Shown here: piece after piece, positions 1 to 9,294 of the stretch
How positions within the stretch are numbered: position 1 is the first letter of the stretch
Layout: the number at the start of each line of letters is the position of its first letter
NCBI RefSeq assembly: GCF_963678635.1
Contig: NC_087066.1
Location: 63,246,282 to 63,310,281, forward strand
Source of the DNA: Symsagittifera roscoffensis
Taxonomy: Eukaryota; Xenacoelomorpha; Acoela; Convolutidae
Direction: 5' to 3'
DNA length: 64,000 nt
Program-made: the position numbers and the translations under genes
Notes under the pieces: model-generated
The model's database searches: none
What the model was told of the DNA's origin: nothing
Seen by the model: only the letters and a program-made list of their open reading frames with translations

Positions 1-164
1 GTATAGACACTCGGTTTATTATCATCATCAAAATTATAGTGCATTTCCAAAACATAATTGGCTGGGACATGATCAGTTTTGGCATGATACACAATTTTCT
101 TCACAGAATCTTCTCTTATTATTTTTTGAATCTCATTGGGTAGTTCACTGCTGGTTAGATCCAT
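1..164 (-). CDS. Partial unidentified ORF at window edge (virus-like cassette, 4th ORF)
   Basis: An ATG at 164 (minus) opens a frame that runs without a stop to base 1, about 54 codons, so the gene continues outside the window. It begins MDLTSSELPNEIQK and is charged, with an acidic NFDDDN stretch near the edge. It overlaps the end of the preceding ORF (145-489) by 20 bases in another frame. Such overlap is typical of compact viral or large-transposon gene blocks and unusual for animal genes. I do not recognise the family. Confidence 0.4.
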   Translation of the reverse strand, partial: MDLTSSELPNEIQKIIREDSVKKIVYHAKTDHVPANYVLEMHYNFDDDNKPSVY

Positions 165-489
165 TTGATTTCCTGGTTGACGTTTGGGCACTAAGACTAG
201 CTTGTGAAGACAAAGACCGCGCTTGCTGGGTAACATTACTGATGTATTTGAATCGTTGAAAGTACATGAATTGGTCAATCACGGGGAAGAACCTCCTCAA
301 AGTGCACAACTCTTCTTCAGAAAGTGTAACTTGTTCTTTTCGTTGAACTACTTGGCCTCTACAATCAATGCGTTCAATCCTGGTCAATGAAATCTTTCTG
401 TTACTTTCTGGTGTCATCCAAGCACAAAGAACTGAATTTGGAGATATGTATGTCTCCACTTTCCCCTGACGCTCGTTGTTGACACTCAT
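145..489 (-). CDS. Unidentified 114-aa protein (virus-like cassette, 3rd ORF)
   Basis: Complete ORF with an ATG at 489 and a TGA at 145. The first ~75 residues look like a small folded domain with alternating hydrophobic and charged residues (ISLTRIERIDCRGQ, then EEELCTLRRFFPVIDQF). The last 30 residues are a Ser/Gln/Ala/Thr-rich disordered tail. It overlaps the upstream ORF (401-973) by 89 bases in a different frame and the downstream one by 20 bases. No signal peptide, membrane segment or known motif is visible. Its position in a block of overlapping ORFs is the main support for it being real. Confidence 0.4.
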   Translation of the reverse strand: MSVNNERQGKVETYISPNSVLCAWMTPESNRKISLTRIERIDCRGQVVQRKEQVTLSEEELCTLRRFFPVIDQFMYFQRFKYISNVTQQARSLSSQASLSAQTSTRKSNGSNQQ

Positions 490-973
490 TTTTCAACCAA
501 TCATAAAACGCTTTCGACTTTTTTAATGCACAATGATTTTTAGAGTTATGGTGCGGTAGGTGTTTGTTACAATTCACAAAATTCTTGAAATATAATTGTT
601 CGACTCGTGGACAGCCCAAATCGTCAAGATTCACAACTTTGCGGTCTAAGTATTTGGATAAAAAATCAGCTTTTTCTTTTCCTTTGGCGTAGAATACAGC
701 ATTGGGGTTTCTTAAGACAAAACTTTGAATGATTTGGTTCAAATTCAGGTATAAATAATCACCGCTATCCCAATGAAGTCCGTGCAAATAATTTGTCAGC
801 CAGTTGTAGGCTTTTTGTTCAGATTTTGGAAGGGAATTGAAATTAACTGGAGGTAGAAAAATTAGGGAATCACTGTAGTCAGAAGTTGTTATAGCTAATT
901 CTTTTACTATAAATGTGTTTTTCTGGTGTCGAAATCCCTCAAAATCCAACACAACTGATTTTTCCTTCAGCAT
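401..973 (-). CDS. DEDD-exonuclease-like protein with C-terminal LGCP/Cys-His motif (virus-like cassette, 2nd ORF)
   Basis: Starting at the ATG at 973 gives 190 aa; the open frame extends upstream to a TTG at 1021. The protein begins MLKEKSVVLDFEGF. The D-x-E in VLDFEGF followed by a KEL segment resembles the first motif of DEDD-type 3'-5' exonucleases. Then come a tryptophan-rich segment (WLTNYLHGLHW), an AKGKEKADFL segment, and NLDDLGCP followed by spaced Cys and His residues (C-x4-HH-x5-HCAL). From memory, proteins with this layout (D-x-E-G-F, then HG-x-x-W, then LGCP) occur in many arthropod and other invertebrate genomes, often beside virus-like genes; I have no family name. The nuclease role is inferred. 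It overlaps the next ORF by 89 bases. Confidence 0.5.
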   Translation of the reverse strand: MLKEKSVVLDFEGFRHQKNTFIVKELAITTSDYSDSLIFLPPVNFNSLPKSEQKAYNWLTNYLHGLHWDSGDYLYLNLNQIIQSFVLRNPNAVFYAKGKEKADFLSKYLDRKVVNLDDLGCPRVEQLYFKNFVNCNKHLPHHNSKNHCALKKSKAFYDWLKNECQQRASGESGDIHISKFSSLCLDDTRK

Positions 974-1065
974 TCTAATAAATGGTAGAGTTTCGGTTTC
1001 TTCAGTTTGATATACAAACAAAACGTAATTCCACTCAAGTGACCAATCAAACTACTGTTGCATTT

Positions 1066-1368
1066 CTATGGTAAAACATAGCAGTATGTGGGACCAGTGT
1101 TATAAACTTCGCGGACAAAACCGGCGCAATCGTGTAAAATAGCATGCATTTGTAAAATTTTCGAATCTTTTAAATAATTATCCAAAGAAGAATTGTCTGT
1201 ACCGATCAGACCCCCATAGGGTCTCAACTTGATAGCAACATCGTAATTTATATCATTAGTAGTTGAGAAGAAGAACAGTGAACATGCAGCTAAGAAATAA
1301 TTTCGACGGTTGGTGTTTTCCGGATAGGTTTTTTTCAGAGTAATAAAAATTTCATGAATAATTTCCAA
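1066..1368 (-). CDS. Unidentified small protein ending GPTYCYVLP (virus-like cassette, 1st ORF)
   Basis: An open frame of about 100 codons ends 92 bases before the ATG of the exonuclease-like ORF. No in-frame ATG lies near its start: the frame opens after a TAG and the first plausible codon is a TTG at 1368. An ATG in another frame at about 1406 suggests a frameshift or an alternative start. The sequence is compact and protein-like: helical N-terminus, KLRPYGGLIGTDNSSLDNYL, then HAILHDCAGFVREVYNTGPTYCYV. The aromatic/Cys C-terminus resembles small proteins I associate with the exonuclease-like neighbour, but I cannot name the family. Possibly slightly decayed. Confidence 0.35.
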   Translation of the reverse strand: MEIIHEIFITLKKTYPENTNRRNYFLAACSLFFFSTTNDINYDVAIKLRPYGGLIGTDNSSLDNYLKDSKILQMHAILHDCAGFVREVYNTGPTYCYVLP

Positions 1369-1532
1369 GTCTTTTGAAGTACTCTACGTTTTTCAAATTT
1401 CATTTTTTATTTTTTCCAGCACTTTTCCGACCTGCTGAATTTCAAGCCAGTGGAAATGAAAGTAATCTTTTAGATACCACTTACTCACTCCTATTTCTAA
1501 CTAATGATTTCAACCTATTTTCATGTGTTTAG

Positions 1533-2053
1533 TTGGATATTCCCCTTGGTGGTCTCCACGAGTCACCCATTGATTTGCCTTATGTGGGACCTGGAACTCA
1601 CGAAGGCAAAAATATCTTTGGTGTGACCGTATTGTTTACCCGGCCACCACTGCAGCGAATTTTAAGCTGCATTACATTGAGGTTGCATTTGAGAAAAAGG
1701 AGGGCATATTTGAATATGTGTGTGTTGCTGTGGGGAGCATGGAAAATTTCTGGCTGTGCGAGTCTCTGGGTGCGGGATTCGAGAGTACTGAGTGGCGCTT
1801 CAAATTTCAAATGGAGCGTCTAGTCAGTATTCTTCATGTCCCTTGGTCGGATCCCGAAGACGACATGCGGATGTGGCCGAAAACCCTTCCTCTGCTCTCC
1901 TATCCGTACTCCTGTCAACATTCCGTTTTTATTTTATTTTTTTCTTATTTTTTATATGTTACTTTATCTATTATTTATCAAGTCCTCCTTACCTTCTTAC
2001 CCTCTTATTATTTGTCACGTCCTTCGTCCTTCTCAAGCAGGTCAGTTTTTTAA
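1533..2053 (+). other. Exon-like open frames, unidentified
   Basis: A pyrimidine-rich stretch ending TGTTTAG at about 1532 looks like a splice acceptor. It is followed by a 96-codon frame (1533-1823, starting LDIPLGGLHESPID). A second frame, open from about 1571 to 2053, encodes a hydrophilic segment (VAFEKKEGIFEYVCVAVGS and on) followed by a low-complexity Ser/Leu/Phe tail. GC content is higher here than on either side. It could be a decayed exon or an element ORF broken by a frameshift. No domain is recognised. Confidence 0.2.
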
Positions 2054-2195
2054 TGAGGTCTCAAACTTATTTAGTTGAACAGTGGGAAAGTTTGGAAGAG
2101 ATTAAATTTAACCACCGCGCGAAAATAAATACCAAAGTTTTTTGTCTGTCGGGTGTCCTAAGAGAGGGGTCTTTTTATTTCGGGCAGGGTACTTT

Positions 2196-2282
2196 GGGGT
2201 CTTTAAAAAAGATGGGTCCTTTTGGACCCTACTTTTGGTAGGACCCCAAAGACCCCTACTGTCGAAAAGACCCCCCCCCCCC
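2196..2282. repeat. Nested hairpin and C12 run
   Basis: GGGTCC (2214-2219) and GGACCC (2224-2229) form a perfect stem with a TTTT loop. An outer pair, GGGGTCTTT (2196-2204) with AAAGACCCC (2248-2256), encloses it. A run of 12 C follows at 2271-2282. This is unusually GC-rich structured DNA in an AT-rich context. It has no recognised function and may be the end of a small fold-back element. Confidence 0.5.
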
Positions 2283-2379
2283 TAAGGACACACGGCGGAT
2301 TACAATACTACTACTATCAATGCTGCGGATTTCGCGGCTAATCTGCTTTTGGTCAGTCGCAGAAACAGCTTCCTTGTAA

Positions 2380-2620
2380 CTCACAAAATCACAAGTCTGA
2401 CCTCTTAATGAGCAAATTATTTTGAGCAAAACGTTTCTGTTAGACAACATTAACACTGCTGGTCGCTCAACTCATTTCAAAATTGCATGGTAGTTTTGAT
2501 GTAAATGATGCCTTTGAAAGACGTATAACTCCGAATTGTTCTTCTGTGTTTGAGTTTAATTGAATGCTCAAGAAAAATTGTTCTCAGTTCCCGTTAAAGT
2601 GGGTACCTGCAGTTAAAAAA
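2380..2620. repeat. Dispersed repeat family G, copy 1 (weak)
   Basis: Similar in order and wording to 7080-7270 (shared blocks near AGTTTTG-TGTAAAT, GAATGCTCAA, and GGTTAAAGTGGGTA or its variant) and, more weakly, to 8590-8680. Divergence is high. The short open frames here are not conserved between copies. Probably a relic of an old element. Confidence 0.3.
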
Positions 2621-2623
2621 AAG

Positions 2624-3147
2624 ACAAGACTGCTCGTATCAGAGCGAGCCCAGACTGTTCCGACTGCCTTTTAAGGTTTATGGGGCAGCAATAACATTAA
2701 AAAGTTAAATGTAATAAAACAAAAATAAATTTTTTTCTCTAAAATTTGAAAATTTGTATGAAAATCATCACCCCACAACCCATTATAAAGTACAAAAGGA
2801 TAAACTTCGCTTCTTATAACAAATCAATTTTGGCAAATAAGCTTCTTTCAACCATTTTGGAACGATTTCTAGGACGGATTAACCTCCGATTACGCGTTAA
2901 TATCGCGAAATATCACACGCGTAAATTGTCCAAAATTGGGCAAAATGGCGATCTTTAAACCTTCATAACTTTACGAAAAATGATCACAGGTGAAATATCT
3001 GTTCCATTTTGAGCTCAGGACAACAATACTCTTCGAATGTTATTATAAAATTCGTTCAAAAATGGCTAGTTAAAAAGTCGATTTTTGTGTGGAGAAAAAA
3101 AACCCACCATAAATATTCCGTTACTTTCATATCAAAAGTCAGAACAA
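2624..3147 (-). mobile_element. HLN element, copy 1 (Helentron/HINE-like non-autonomous element); family description
   Basis: About 0.52 kb. Fourteen near-full-length copies of this family lie in the window. Read 5'->3' the family shows: a 5' end TTGTTCCGAC; a stem ACTTTCG-ATA-CGAAAGT; a GCTCGGGGTGGG-then-T-run block; a CpG-rich palindromic core (GCGCGA/TCGCGC between TTAACGCG repeats); a CCCCCCACACGCC-type run; an inverted copy of the 5' subterminal motif (AGTCGGAACA); the stem-loop CAGGGC-TTC-GCCCTG; and 16 nt ending CTTGT. Inverted subterminal motifs plus a 3' stem-loop, and no ORF, match the DINE-1/HINE layout of Helentron-dependent elements. This copy has a damaged stem-loop (GAGCGAGCCCAGA) and several point changes. 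No Rep/helicase is present in the window. Confidence 0.7.
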
Positions 3148-3484
3148 AAAGAAATCAGTTATTATGGATTTTGTAGGTCTAATAATTATCAGCTCAATCG
3201 ATTCCCATGTTTTGCTCAGACAAAAAAAAGAAATAAAAGACCGAAGATTGTGTCATGTGTAAAGATTTTTTTTGCGCTATTTTGTTCAAATTTTGCAATC
3301 ATTACTGCATTTATCAAATGAGTAATGCAGAAAGGGACTGTACGAACTTCTCATTTTCAAAACCTAAACCTATTCAACGTTTGCCTTTTCTTGCACCTAA
3401 ACTTGCTCCTTTGCACGTTATCCCCCAGCAACGTTTGCTTCCTCACTCAGTGGCATTGTGTGCGGCGTAAATAGGATTTCATTA
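3148..3484. other. No recognised feature
   Basis: AT-rich spacer between HLN copy 1 and family E. Short open frames (for example 3255-3470) have no recognisable motif and no counterpart in the second E copy. Confidence 0.5.
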
Positions 3485-5095
3485 AAATTATGAAAGGAAT
3501 GAAAAATTGAAGGTTGATTTTTTCTATGAATTCAATTTTTTTGTTATACTAAAATCCATAAACTAACAAGGTTAGCTGGTTGCATTGCAAGTAGAACAAA
3601 AATTTCTGGCAAAATTATGATAAAAATTACGATATATAAAGTTCTTTCTAATTTTCGTCATCTAGTGTCATTTTAGTGCATGGTGAAATACGCATGATAT
3701 CTAAAATTATTCTTCAAGGATCAACAAAAATCAAAAAATGAAAAAATATGTATGTTTTCAATTTTTTTTTCTAATTTGCCGCATATTTGATTAACTTTTT
3801 TAGAATTTTTTTTGCTAAATTAGCACCTACTATATCTCCAAAAGTATTTTTTTATGGTAAAGTCAAACTTTTGTATGCTTAAAGTCTGAAGGAAGACCGC
3901 GTTACTCGGATGAGTTTAGAATAAATGACAAAAACTTCAAACTAGGTTTTGTCGATACTGGGACAGTTTGAAATTCGTTCAATGTTGTTTGGTTCACGAC
4001 TGAAAGTATGATTCATAATTCGACCCATTCCAAAGATTAATTGTGGTATTTGATCTGATCTTCCGTGGAAATCCAAAGAAAAAAACAGAAGCAAACCCGA
4101 CTAAAAAGTTCCCCTCCACTTTCACTGGTCGGAGCAAAAATAATTGTATTCCGATTAAAGCAGATACATATGACCAAAAATTTAGAGTTCAATGATTGCA
4201 TGCCAAAATTTGCAAACAATTGAATTAAATACTGAGTATAGTGAGCCGAAAAATTTGAGTATGATTGTAAACTGTTTCAGTCATGCTCAAAACTGCAAAA
4301 CTCACTCCACGTCGCTTCGTGAGGAAATAGAGCTTTTGCTCAGTTTTTGGAGGTCGACTGTCTTCAACAATGATAGCAAATCAAGTAATGGAAGAAAACG
4401 ACTCTGTTGGCCGCCTAAAAATAACATCATTGTAAGTTATGAAGTAAATGAAGATCACAAAGGCTGTTTAACTGCCATTTACTCATAATTGTGGAAATAC
4501 AGAAAAAAATCACGCAGAGCGCTAACCTTGTCAAACATTAAAGCATGATTCATTAAGTCAAATTGGATCAATTACCTTGCTTATAGACAAGTTTTGTCAT
4601 CACGAGGTCAAACTGGGCATGGGATAGCGTATAATTTGGTGTCTCTAGGTCGCTGTAATCCAGAGACAAGTCAATAATCATGTTCCAATATGTAATAAAT
4701 TCCACTCACAGAATTTCCATGGATGTTGCGCACAAACTTGTTTAACGGAATTTGGTCAAAGAAATTGTTCCGCGGAATCCGCAACAAGCAGATATAGCTA
4801 GTTGTTTTGGATATCACAAACAAAGGCGGGTTTTGCAAAATGTAAATGGACTCCACAAAAGAACATTGTCACTTCTCAAAATTTGCCAGCGAAAACGGCT
4901 AGTTCAAGCCGATTTCGCAAAATAAGTGGATTGAACTAAGCCACTTTGTGTGGAATAGCTAAATTAAACCAACTTTTGGCGCAAAAAATTCAAAGCTAGA
5001 GCAAAAATTATTAGATAGCAAATGCAGAACTTGAAAGCAAGGACCTAATCACTATCAGTGAAATCCACGAAAAAAAAAAGACTTACTAAACACAT
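3485..5095 (+). repeat. Dispersed repeat family E, copy 1
   Basis: Collinear with 9295-11115 over about 1.6 kb at what looks like 60-75% identity with many indels. Shared landmarks are a GAAAGGAATGAAA/GAAAGAAATGAAA block, TTTTGTCGATACTGGGACA, GGTCGACTGTCTTCA, GAGGTCAAACT and the ending AAAGCAAGGACCTAATCA. No conserved ORF: the 98-codon frame at 4192-4488 is not open in the other copy. Probably an old, degenerate transposon of unknown class. Confidence 0.55.
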
Positions 5096-7061
5096 CACAA
5101 CATATCACCAAAAAATGGTTATTTGGGATTATAAGTCGAGAAAAATAGTTCGTGAGGGCAGCGTTTGAGATAATAGGATGCAAGTGAATTCAACGAGGGT
5201 AAAATTTTAGACTAGGAGATGAGAGTGATTTCAAGAAGGGCAATAACTGGAATGAGGGAAGTTTTAACCGGCTTAATTATGTTGCATTATCCGCTCATAT
5301 TAGACTCTCAACTCAAACTGTTCTGGACTCAATCTCTAAATTGAAAAACTATGTTGCATTATCAGAGTATATGATTAGCAAATCCTATCTAAATACCATA
5401 ATAAACAAATTATAATTCATTATGGCATGTATGACATCAGATTGAAAAATGTCTCTTAATTTGGAAAAAAACCGGATTGGAATCTTGGACTTAGTTTGAA
5501 AATTTTAGAAGGAAGGCTCAAGTGAAATGAAATAATTGTTTGTTCAATTGGCTAAGATGTCGTTCAGTTAGTTTTCTTCAGTTTGTCCAATCTCAGGTAC
5601 TTCATACATCAGTCTTTGCAGTATTTGAGGTTAGAAAAAACGGTGACCTCGGTAGAGGATTCTACACTTCGCAGGAATTGAGACTGGGCGGTTAAAATAC
5701 GAATTTGAATGAACTGTTGGCAGTAATTGAAATTGACTGTGTACAGTAAATGAGGTTGAACTCGCTGGTGACTCATAAGCCTGTTAAAAAGATTGATTTT
5801 TAAAAAAAAATTTTTTTCTATCGGCTTGTTGAAGAAAATTTACATGACTGTTTTCAACCAGATAAGAGAGCCATTTTGGAAAAAGTGAGGGAAAATAACT
5901 GCAGATAGACTCTTTCAAGGCATATGTAAAATCTAATTTCATCCCTCTAACATGTTGCAGTACGCATCAAAAGCATGATAAATCGGAGCCGCGACTTTTC
6001 AAAGAAGAATTTAGATGTACCGAAATACTATGTTTGTGTAGCAAGACATATTGCTGCTAGGACAACAAGTCAGATAAATTCGAATTCAGTAGGAAAGGTT
6101 TGAAAAAACGAGTTCTAGAAGATTCTGGAGAAGGTCTCATGTCAAAGTACTGGAGAGTACACCAAAAAAGCAACCAACCTAACAACTACAAATTGAGATT
6201 TCTGACTGTAAATCTTATAAATTGTGGCAATTTACATCATATGGCGGCCTTAAATGGTCAGCAAACAAAAAAGGACTTAAGTATTTTTATCCAAAGATAC
6301 AAGTTCAAGATGATGGAAGTCTTACAAAACCAAGGAACTTATAAGAACTGATGCAATGTAATAAATTATAAGACGTGACGTCAAGTATTACATTTATGTG
6401 CGATGTAGTTTTTTTGCTGGTTTTTGGTTTTATTACTTTTCATTCTAAAGTTGCGGTACACTTAAAATACGACGCTGTGATTTATTTTCTTCCTTTGTAA
6501 TCTAATTTTTTTTTCTCCAAAAAAACTTGATTTTTTTGAAATTTTGGCAAATTTCAGCTAAATTGAGCATCGTCAGTCCATATAAAACAAGTCATAATTC
6601 AAACTAGATCAAATTTTATCAAGTTTTTAAGATTTGTAGAAAAATTTTCAAGTTTTTGATAAACAATCTCAATTTTGGCGCAAAAACACTTATCATTGAC
6701 TTACCAAGAACCAAAAAAAACATAGTACCTTCATTCTACAATCTACACGCAAAACACCATTGATATTTAACAATTACGTAACCCGTGCCAAAATTTTTGC
6801 GAAAAATTAGACATTTCCCCACAAAATCCAAAAACATACCGTTTTTCTTACCATTCCCTTACCATCACACAAACCATGAAACCTTACCAATTCTATTCCC
6901 TATCTTAACACATTGGAAAACCTGTTCCCTATTTCAATGCATAGCCTGAAGACTGAATGTTGTTTTCCCTATCTTAAAACATGGGAATCAGCAGCCCCCA
7001 CCCCCTCTGCTGATCAACTCCAAGATCTACTAATCGGTACAGTATTTTAGCTACCTAAGGT
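5096..7061. other. No recognised feature (1.97 kb)
   Basis: AT-rich, no supported gene. The 83-codon frame at 6100-6351 (Lys/Asn-rich) has no recognisable motif. A near-duplicate phrase (CCCTATCTTA-A-CAT-GGAA) occurs at about 6900 and again at about 6967. Confidence 0.45.
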
Positions 7062-7079
7062 TGTGGAATCCAGAACAGC

Positions 7080-7270
7080 GAGCAAGATCAGAGAAAACTA
7101 GCAAAGTTGCGGGTTCACTACCAATTTCAACCAAATTAGTTTCAAGTCTCATTGTTAGTTTTGCTGTAAATTATGCCTATATTTCCGAAACATTTTTTGT
7201 ATGGAGTCTGAATGCTCAAAAAAGTAATTCTGTAATCAGGTTAAAGTGGGTAGACTTGACCAAAACTTAA
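7080..7270 (+). repeat. Dispersed repeat family G, copy 2 (weak)
   Basis: Matches 2380-2620 in order of short blocks. A 69-codon frame (7061-7270) spans it, but the corresponding frame in copy 1 is broken, so I do not call a gene. Confidence 0.3.
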
Positions 7271-7361
7271 AAGAGCTGTTCATTCCAAAGATTCCCTCCC
7301 ATTTCATTTAATTTTCGTCTAAACTAAATTATAATTTATTGTACCTTAACTCTGACTCCAC

Positions 7362-8308
7362 TACTACAGTCACGGGACATACGAGTTGCATTTTGTTGAT
7401 TTCAAAGAGCAATTGAACAAATATTCTCTTCAAGTTTTGCCGTTTTCTCTGCAACTATTAAAGATATAAGATTGAACGTTTGACATCTGCTTGATCATCA
7501 ATTTACTTTTAAGGGCTTAGCGCGACCAAAGATTGATGCTCTGAGGGCGTAAATTAGCCAATATATCAAAACTAAATTCAGAGGTGATCTTGCTGCGAAA
7601 ACTTCCTCACAAACAACAAAACGAATTTGAATTTACTGGGCTGAAATATTTTCTTGAGAAGCTTTTGAGGTTGATTTATTGTTCATAGCGCCAAAAATTA
7701 CAATTAAGAGAACTGAAAAAACTATTTGGTCCGGCGTAACAAAATTTCCAAAACTCCATGAATAGTTTTGTGCTTACGATCGAAGTAAGTCAACAAAGGA
7801 ACTGTTCAATTCAAAATATACTGCTGCAATCCATCTTTATTGGAAGTGCTGTTGAGCGTTATTTTTATCCATTTTTCTGTTATAAGCTCTCCAGAACGTT
7901 TTTTTCATGCGTCGTCAAAAGAGATCTGACCATTTCTTGACGCCCGACCAAATAGCTATTTCAACTATCTTAACTGTCAATTTTTGGTGTTACATGAAGT
8001 AATTCCTCTCAAAAGCTTCCCAAAGAGCTAAATTGAGCCCGTAATTTGTATTCCATATACTGTTTGTGGAATGCTTCCACAGCAAGACAGCTCCAACACT
8101 AGTTTTACATACTGGCTTTTTCACGCCTTCAAAACAACATTTCTCGTTTTTGGCCCGGCTAAGCCCTTCCGAAATGTTTCATCAGGCATATGTCAAAGTT
8201 TCAAGTTTATACCTTAAATAGATGCAGAGAAAACGACAAAAAGCGTGAATGGAAATTTCGTTAAATTACTCGAAAATAAAAAGTAGTTTCGTGGCTGTAG
8301 TTCTCAAA
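7362..8308. mobile_element. Long inverted-repeat (fold-back) element
   Basis: The left arm (about 7362-7750) and right arm (about 7920-8308) are inverted copies around a ~170-bp centre. Matching landmarks: ACTACAGTCACG with CGTGGCTGTAGT; CCGTTTTCTCTGCA with TGCAGAGAAAACGAC; GGGCTTAGC with GCTAAGCCC; GAAGCTTTTGAGG with CCTCTCAAAAGCTTC; CTATTTGGTCCGGCGT with ACGCCCGACCAAATAG. The arms are diverged, so it is not recent. No transposase ORF. A transcript would fold into a long double-stranded hairpin. Confidence 0.7.
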
Positions 8309-9294
8309 AAAGTTACTGTGAAGGCCACAATAAAAGTTTATTATTACTGTTTTATTTTTAAAAGAGTATTATTACTGTAACAAATGTTCAGCGGGTTAAG
8401 AATTTGATACAGCTGTTGATACCAGCTGGAGTCTTGCCTTTTTTCAACGTTGTATAACCAAAAACCATTTCAACGGAGCTGAAAAAATGGACAAATACAG
8501 CTGAAGACAAATACAGCTTATGAAATTGATGAAGACTTTTTTGCTTTTAGACAATTTCTGCCTACAACTCTATTATAAAGTCTATTCTTAAAGTATTGTG
8601 TTCGGCAGCGGTGAGCCAATTGTGAGTGCAATCTTATCTTTGCCCAAAATGATGCAAATGATGTCTTTGAAGACGGTAAAACTCTTGTTAATTTGTCTTC
8701 CATTTCAGAGGAGTAAAAAGGTCATTTTTATTAGAGCTGATGACGTTTTTCTACGTATTCATGATTTTGTTTTTAGGGGTGGCAACTCTTTAGTAAAGGT
8801 CATGGTGGTAATTAATTAGATCCAAAATGAATAGTAAGCCAGTAAGCATTCAAAAATGAATAATGACTTCATCAAATTTGAGATTGTTTGTTAATAAACT
8901 TTTTTTTAAAATAACTTGAGTATTCGATGAAAGTGGTACTGATAGCGGCCCACCTGTGACTTTATTGTTAATTTCGATGAGATATAAGTCTATACCGGCT
9001 GTTATTTTAAGCATCAGTGAAAATGTCTTTCATTAGATAACAATGTCACTCCCTGGTTTCTTAAATGTTTTTTTTTTAACTTTTGATTTTGAAAAATATG
9101 CAATTGTTTAAGTTCCCATTGATTCAAACACGTTCATTTTTTTCCTTGAGGCCTTAAACGTACAAAAAATTCAAATAAAATATCAATGTTTTGATTGGAA
9201 CTTTTTTGTTCCGGTATTTCACCTATTGTTCACATCTTTGAAGCATTTTTTTTGGATAAAGGTAGTCTTGTGTGTGGAGTAATTAAGAGTTCAT
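8309..9294. other. Mostly featureless; possible third family G fragment
   Basis: AT-rich. 8590-8680 carries a block (ATGATGCAAATGATGTCTTT) resembling ATGTAAATGATGCCTTTGA in family G copy 1. Nothing else is supported. Confidence 0.4.

Noticed and set aside
1560-1625. Phospholipase-A2-like motif (LPYVGPGT) as in parvovirus or adintovirus proteins
   Set aside because: Only the short glycine/proline piece is similar; the catalytic His-Asp helix is absent.
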